Translations under genes and position numbers: made by a program
Shown here: positions 5,454-9,339 of the stretch, one piece after another
How the letters are laid out: every line of letters begins with the position of its first letter
Position numbering within the stretch: the first letter of the stretch is position 1
Notes under the pieces: model-generated
What the model was told of the DNA's origin: nothing
The model's database searches: none
What the model saw: the letters and a program-made list of their open reading frames with translations, nothing else
Assembly: GCA_022563285.1 (NCBI GenBank)
Contig: JADFNQ010000042.1
Location: 1-9,339, forward strand
Source: Chloroflexota bacterium
Lineage (GTDB): Bacteria > Chloroflexota > Dehalococcoidia > SM23-28-2 > RBG-16-64-32
DNA length: 9,339 nucleotides
Direction of reading: 5' to 3'

Positions 5454-6251
5454 GTGGACTACAACCGCTACCAGACACTGCTCATCGAGAAAGACAGCGA
5501 CGGCGTCGCCGTCGTCACCCTCAACCGCCCGGAGAAGCGCAACGCCGTCAACGACCAGATGCACGGAGAGCTGGAGAACATCTTCGTCGACCTCGCCAGC
5601 GACGACGAAATCAGGGCCATCGTCCTCACCGGCGCCGGGTCGGCCTTCTGCGCCGGCGGCGACGTGGAGGGGATGAAGAGTGGATCCTATCGCCCCACCG
5701 GGCCGGCCGTTCCATTTCACATGGTGCGCCGCCTCGTGACGAACCTGCTGGAGGTGGAGCAGCCCATCGTGGCCGCCATCAACGGCGACGGCGCCGGCCT
5801 GGGCGCCACCATCCCCCTCTTCTGCGATATCACCGTCATGGCGGAGACCGCCCGCCTGGCGGACAACCACGTCCGCATGGGCCTCGTGGCCGGCGACGGC
5901 GGCGTCGTCATCTGGCCCTGGCTCGTGGGCATGGCCCGCGCCAAGGAGTACCTCCTGACTGGCCAGTGGATCGACGGCAAGGAGGCGGAGCGCATCGGCC
6001 TGGTGAACTACGCCGTGCCCCAGGATCAGGTCCTGCCCAGAGCCCTGGAGATCGCGCGCCGCCTCGCCCAGGGTGCGCCCCTGGCCATCCGCTGGACGAA
6101 GTACTCCCTCAACAAGCTGCTCCGCGACCACGTCAACCTGGCCCTCGATTCGTCCATGTTCCTGGAGGCGGCTACCATGAGCAGCGACGACCTCAAGGAG
6201 GCGGCCGCCGCCTTCTTCGAGAAGCGCCAGCCTCAGTTCGAAGGGCGGTAG
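5454..6251 (+). CDS. Enoyl-CoA hydratase/isomerase (crotonase) family protein 1
   Basis: This 265-residue crotonase has the N-terminal VTLNRPEKRNAV, the first oxyanion-hole motif CAGGD (66-70), the second NGDGAGLGAT (110-119), and the C-terminal trimer helix region ending FFEKRQPQFEGR. The two catalytic glutamates of rat mitochondrial enoyl-CoA hydratase (E144, E164) align with T119 and H139. HVRMGLVAGDGG instead offers His139 and Asp148. This pattern is a recurring subgroup, so it is probably an active enzyme with other CoA chemistry (isomerisation, hydrolysis or C-C cleavage) rather than a standard hydratase. That is inference. AAGGAGG overlaps the stop of the preceding gene and sits 7 nt before the GTG at 5454, which fixes the start. 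It is cytosolic, with no signal peptide or membrane segment. Confidence 0.92.
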   Translation: MDYNRYQTLLIEKDSDGVAVVTLNRPEKRNAVNDQMHGELENIFVDLASDDEIRAIVLTGAGSAFCAGGDVEGMKSGSYRPTGPAVPFHMVRRLVTNLLEVEQPIVAAINGDGAGLGATIPLFCDITVMAETARLADNHVRMGLVAGDGGVVIWPWLVGMARAKEYLLTGQWIDGKEAERIGLVNYAVPQDQVLPRALEIARRLAQGAPLAIRWTKYSLNKLLRDHVNLALDSSMFLEAATMSSDDLKEAAAAFFEKRQPQFEGR

Positions 6252-6266
6252 GAGGGAGGAGCGGAC

Positions 6267-7049
6267 GTGGACTACAAGCACATCCTCTATGAGAGCGACG
6301 GCGGCGCTGTTACCATCACCATAAACCGCCCGGAGCGCAGGAACGCGCTGAATCAGGACACCGTCCACGAGCTGATCTCCGCCCTGGCCCGCGTCAACGC
6401 TGATCCCGCTGCCCGGGTTCTGGTCATTACCGGCGCCGGCGATGCCTTCTGCGCCGGCGCCGACCTCAAGGACGCCCCGGAGATGGACCCTCAGGTCGCC
6501 CACGAGATAGTGCGGCTCTACCTGGACTACGTCGTAGCCATCCGGGGCGTGGAGATACCGGTCATCGCCCGGGTCAACGGCGACGCGGTCGGCGGCGGCT
6601 GCTGCACCGCTCTCGCCTGCGACATTCGCATCGCCTCGGAGCGAGCCCGCCTGGGCTTCCCCTTCGTGAACATCGGCATCTCCGGCGCCGACATGGGCGC
6701 CACCTACCTCCTGCCCCGCCTTATCGGCTATGGCCGCGCCGCCGAGCTCCTCCTGACCGGCGATCTCATCCCCGCCCGCGAGGCGCAGGCCATGGGCCTG
6801 GTCAACAGGTCGGTCCCCGACGAGGATCTGGATGCGGCCGTCGAGTCACTGGTATCCCGCCTCGCCTCCGGGCCGCCCCTTGGTCTGCGGTCCACGAAGG
6901 TGGCTCTGAACAGCGCTCTGGACAAGGATGCGGCGACGGAGTTCGATTACGAGCTGCTGGTACAGAGCCGCTGTCTGCTCACCGATGACTACCAGGAGGG
7001 GCTGCGGGCGTTTCGGGAGAAGCGGCCGCCTCAGTTTCAGGGACGCTAG
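6267..7049 (+). CDS. Enoyl-CoA hydratase/isomerase (crotonase) family protein 2
   Basis: The 260-residue crotonase shows ITINRPERRNAL, oxyanion motifs CAGADLKD (62-69) and NGDAVGGGCC (104-113), and the C-terminal FREKRPPQFQGR. Positions of the catalytic glutamates of classic enoyl-CoA hydratase hold C113 and N135, and ISGADMGATYLLPR places Asp142 near the active site. It differs from crotonase 1 in these positions, so the two are unlikely to be redundant copies, though both begin with MDY and end in QFxGR. A purine-rich GGAGGGAGGAG stretch precedes the GTG at 6267, 15 nt after crotonase 1. The acyl-CoA dehydrogenase ATG follows its stop after one base, suggesting translational coupling. The specific substrate is not readable from the sequence. 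Confidence 0.92.
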   Translation: MDYKHILYESDGGAVTITINRPERRNALNQDTVHELISALARVNADPAARVLVITGAGDAFCAGADLKDAPEMDPQVAHEIVRLYLDYVVAIRGVEIPVIARVNGDAVGGGCCTALACDIRIASERARLGFPFVNIGISGADMGATYLLPRLIGYGRAAELLLTGDLIPAREAQAMGLVNRSVPDEDLDAAVESLVSRLASGPPLGLRSTKVALNSALDKDAATEFDYELLVQSRCLLTDDYQEGLRAFREKRPPQFQGR

Positions 7050-7050
7050 C

Positions 7051-8190
7051 ATGGAGTTCGCCTTCAACGAGCAGCAGGAGCTGTTCCGCGGTGCTATTCG
7101 GGCCTTCGCCGATAAGGAGGTAGCCCCCATAGCCCGCGAGTGCGATGAGCGGGAGGAGTACCCCCTGCACATCCTCAAGAAGCTGGGCGAACTGGGCTAC
7201 CTGGGCATAAAGTTCCCCTCCCAATACGGCGGCGGCGATGGCGATACCGTTTCCGCGGCCATCATGGCCGAGGAGATGGGCTACGCATCGGCCGGGATCT
7301 TCCTGGGCATATACGTCCACGTCTTCCTCGCCCTGACGGCGGTCCACCGCTTCGGCAACGACGAGCAGAAGGACCGCTACCTCGCCCCGGGCATCCGCGG
7401 CGACGTGGTCGGCGCCTGGGGCTTCGCCGAGCCGGACGCCGGCTCCGACCCCGGCAACATGAAGACCCGCGCCGTCCGAGACGGCGACACCTACATCCTC
7501 AACGGCACCAAAATGTTCATCACCAACGGCAACATCGCCGACTTCGTGGTGGTGACCGCCGTCACCGACCCCGCCCAGGGGATGCGGGGGCTCAGCCTGC
7601 TTATCGTCGACAAGGGGACGCCCGGCTTCACCGCCAGCCGCGCCCTGCGCAAGCTCGGGGTGCGCGCCTCCGATACGGCGGAGCTTGTCTTCCAGGACTG
7701 CCGGCTGCCCGCCTCCCAGCTACTGGGCCGGGAGAACACCGGCTTCAATGACGCCATGCGCACCCTCACAGAGGGCCGCATCGTCTCCGCCGCCTTCGCC
7801 CTGGGCCTGGGCCGCGCCGCCTTCGACCGGACGCTGGCCTACGCCAAGCAGAGAGTGGCCTTCGGGCAACCCATCGGCAAGTTTCAGGGCATCCAGTGGA
7901 TGTTCGCCGACATGGCCCTGGGACTGGAGGCGGCCAAGCTCCTGACCTACCAGGCGGCCTGGCGGGCCGACCAGGGCCTCCCCTACATCATGGAGGCCTC
8001 CATGGCCAAGCTCTACGCCACCGAGCTGGCTACTCGCATCGCCAATGACGCCGTCCAGATCCACGGCGGCATCGGCTTCATGATGGAGAGCGACGTGCAG
8101 CGGTTCTATCGTGACTGCAAACTGATGGAGATCGGCGAGGGCACCTCCCAGATACAGCGCAACACCATCGCCCACCAGCTGGGCCTGTAG
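7051..8190 (+). CDS. Acyl-CoA dehydrogenase, FAD-dependent
   Basis: The start is ATG 7051 (379 residues), not the longer open frame from 6928, because MEFAFNEQQELFRGAIRAFA is the normal family N-terminus and the extra 41 codons are an out-of-frame reading of the crotonase 2 end. The protein is full length for the family. It has the first signature WGFAEPDAGSD (123-133), GTKMFITNG, the arginine-containing AFGQPIGKFQ helix, HGGIGFMMESDVQRFYRD, and the catalytic base Glu363 in IGEGTSQIQR, as in short- and medium-chain enzymes. It oxidises an acyl-CoA to the 2,3-enoyl-CoA and passes electrons to electron-transfer flavoprotein, whose genes are not in view. It starts one base after the crotonase 2 stop with only a weak AGGGA site, so it is probably translated by coupling. 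Chain length or branching preference cannot be judged. Confidence 0.96.
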   Translation: MEFAFNEQQELFRGAIRAFADKEVAPIARECDEREEYPLHILKKLGELGYLGIKFPSQYGGGDGDTVSAAIMAEEMGYASAGIFLGIYVHVFLALTAVHRFGNDEQKDRYLAPGIRGDVVGAWGFAEPDAGSDPGNMKTRAVRDGDTYILNGTKMFITNGNIADFVVVTAVTDPAQGMRGLSLLIVDKGTPGFTASRALRKLGVRASDTAELVFQDCRLPASQLLGRENTGFNDAMRTLTEGRIVSAAFALGLGRAAFDRTLAYAKQRVAFGQPIGKFQGIQWMFADMALGLEAAKLLTYQAAWRADQGLPYIMEASMAKLYATELATRIANDAVQIHGGIGFMMESDVQRFYRDCKLMEIGEGTSQIQRNTIAHQLGL

Positions 8191-8216
8191 CGGGCGAAGA
8201 AGGAGGAGTGGGAGCA

Positions 8217-9188
8217 ATGTTTCGAACGGAGCTCACGGAGCAGCTGGGGATCCAGTACCCCATCATCCAGGCCGGGATGGGCGGCGTCGCCATGGCCGAG
8301 CTGGTAGCCGCCGTCTCCAACGCCGGCGGTCTCGGGGTCGTCGGCGCCGCCATGCTCACCCCGGCCGCCTTGCGCGACGAGGTGCGCAGGGTGAAGGACC
8401 TCACCGACAAACCGTTTGCGGTCGATCTCCTCCTCGCCCAGGGCTGGCCCGGCCAGGAGGAGATGATCCAGGTCATGTTCGAGGAGGAGGTGCCGGTGTT
8501 CGCCTCCGGCCTGGGCAACCCCGCCCCCTACGCCGAAGAGATGCACCGCCACGGCATGACCGTCATGGCCGTGATCGGCACCGTGCGTCACGCCCGCAGG
8601 GTCGCCGAGGGCGGCACCGATATCGTCGTCGCCCAGGGGACCGAGGGCGGAGGTCACACCGGGCGCATCGCCACCATGGCCCTGGTGCCCCAGGTGGTGG
8701 ACGCAATACCCACCACCCCGGTCGTCGCCGCCGGCGGCATCGCCGACGGTCGTGGACTGGTCGCCGCGCTCTCCCTGGGGGCCTGCGGCGTCTGGGTGGG
8801 CACCCGCTTCGTCGCTACCATTGAGGCGAGCGGCCACGACAACTACAAGCACAAGATCGTGGAGGCCACCGACGAGGGCACTCAGGTCACCAAGTGCTTC
8901 ACCGGCAAGGACTGTCGGGTCATCGGGAATCGCTATCTGGACCAGTGGGAGGACCGCCAGGGGGAGATCAAACCCTTTCCCTTCCAGATGATGGTCGATA
9001 GCAGCAAGATGGACGCGGCGATCGGCCACGGCGACACGGACCTGGGGCTCATGCCCGCCGGCCAGATATCCGGCGCGATCCAGGAGGTGAAGTCTGCGGC
9101 GGACGTGGTCCGGGAGATGATGGAGGAGGCGGAGGAGGTGCTGCAGAAGCTGGCGGAGAAACACCTGGAGCTGCAGGCGGCCCAGTAA
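8217..9188 (+). CDS. Nitronate monooxygenase / 2-nitropropane dioxygenase-like FMN flavoprotein
   Basis: The 323-residue TIM-barrel flavoprotein has YPIIQAGMGGVA (14-25), SNAGGLGVVG (34-43), the family motif GTEGGGHTG with the catalytic-type His147, and FMN-phosphate-binding AAGGIADGRG (171-180) and GVWVGTRF (191-198). The family includes nitronate monooxygenases, which oxidise alkyl nitronates, and FabK-type enoyl-ACP reductases; GTEGGGHTG favours the former or a related NPD oxidoreductase. ATG 8217 is preferred over GTG 8208 because AAGGAGG (8200-8206) sits 10 nt from the ATG but only 1 nt from the GTG. The C-terminus (REMMEEAEEVLQKLAEKHLE) is a probable short coiled coil. It follows the acyl-CoA dehydrogenase by 26 nt. 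In an acyl-CoA operon its true substrate may be an enoyl compound or a nitro acid; this is inference. Confidence 0.92.
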   Translation: MFRTELTEQLGIQYPIIQAGMGGVAMAELVAAVSNAGGLGVVGAAMLTPAALRDEVRRVKDLTDKPFAVDLLLAQGWPGQEEMIQVMFEEEVPVFASGLGNPAPYAEEMHRHGMTVMAVIGTVRHARRVAEGGTDIVVAQGTEGGGHTGRIATMALVPQVVDAIPTTPVVAAGGIADGRGLVAALSLGACGVWVGTRFVATIEASGHDNYKHKIVEATDEGTQVTKCFTGKDCRVIGNRYLDQWEDRQGEIKPFPFQMMVDSSKMDAAIGHGDTDLGLMPAGQISGAIQEVKSAADVVREMMEEAEEVLQKLAEKHLELQAAQ

Positions 9189-9217
9189 TCACTGCGAAGG
9201 AAGAAGGGAGGCGTCCG

Positions 9218-9339
9218 ATGCCCTACGAGCTGCTCCTGACCGAGAGGCGCGACAAGGTGGCGCTGGTCACCCTGAACCGCCCCGATAAGCGCAACGCCCT
9301 CTCCATCGCCCTGCGCAACGAGATCGACCAGTGCCTCCA
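9218..9339 (+). CDS. Enoyl-CoA hydratase/isomerase (crotonase) family protein 3, partial
   Basis: The ATG at 9218 has GGGAGG (9206-9211) 6 nt upstream and lies 29 nt after the nitronate monooxygenase stop. The 40 codons in view read MPYELLLTERRDKVALVTLN followed by RPDKRNALS, the first beta strands and the conserved NRPxKRNAL of crotonases. The gene runs off the right edge before either oxyanion motif, so nothing can be said of its catalytic residues. It is the third crotonase of the operon. Confidence 0.88.
   Translation, partial: MPYELLLTERRDKVALVTLNRPDKRNALSIALRNEIDQCL

Noticed and set aside
5156..6292. 378-codon plus-strand open frame overlapping the lyase and crotonase 1
   Set aside because: The product is almost all Arg, Gly, Pro and Ala, typical of a shifted reading of GC-rich genes, and it overlaps two genes with full family motifs.
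5223..6503. 426-codon minus-strand open frame opposite the first two crotonases
   Set aside because: It is antisense to clear crotonase and lyase genes, has no recognisable domain, and long antisense frames are expected in GC-rich DNA.
8106..9164. 352-codon minus-strand open frame opposite the nitronate monooxygenase
   Set aside because: It is rich in His, Gly and Leu with no domain, and is antisense to a full-length flavoprotein with intact binding motifs.

Overview
The window is GC-rich bacterial DNA with GTG starts, strong GGAGG-type ribosome sites and tightly packed operons. The gene content would suit a Chloroflexota (Dehalococcoidia-like) or actinobacterial genome, but this is a family-level impression and not a proven assignment. 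The gene set includes AhbC-like and TIGR04053-like radical SAM proteins, a short citryl-CoA-lyase-type citrate synthase homologue, non-canonical crotonases, an acyl-CoA dehydrogenase and a nitronate monooxygenase.

Layout. (1) 1-1401, plus strand: the middle of a RelE-like/UvrD-type helicase fusion protein, open at the left window edge. It has lower GC and different codon use from the rest. (2) At about 1383-1403 it meets, tail to tail, a minus-strand radical SAM gene. Both genes lose their 3' ends at the same short shared word, and each reading frame then runs into the antisense of the other. This is either a recombination scar or an assembly chimera. (3) 1383-3601, minus strand: a two-gene radical SAM operon, AhbC/NirJ-like first and TIGR04053/AhbD-like second, joined by a GTGA stop/start overlap and preceded by a TTGACA promoter candidate. 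(4) 3721-4413, minus strand: a TetR-family repressor. (5) 4414-4583: the divergent control region, with a 33-bp palindrome made of two AACG-NN-CGTT units and a possible 11-codon leader ORF. (6) 4584-9339, plus strand: a CoA-thioester catabolic operon. The order is citrate-synthase/citryl-CoA-lyase homologue, crotonase, crotonase, acyl-CoA dehydrogenase, nitronate monooxygenase, and a third crotonase cut by the right edge.

How they fit together. The TetR protein most likely represses itself and the divergent acyl-CoA operon through the shared palindrome and is relieved by an acyl-CoA or related ligand. The operon would dehydrogenate an acyl-CoA, then hydrate, isomerise or cleave the product with the crotonases, and perhaps split a hydroxyacyl-CoA with the lyase homologue. 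The substrate cannot be read from the sequence. The radical SAM pair points to tetrapyrrole modification (siroheme-dependent heme or heme d1-type chemistry) and is probably functionally separate from the acyl-CoA operon. No tRNA, rRNA, CRISPR array, transposase or phage gene was seen.
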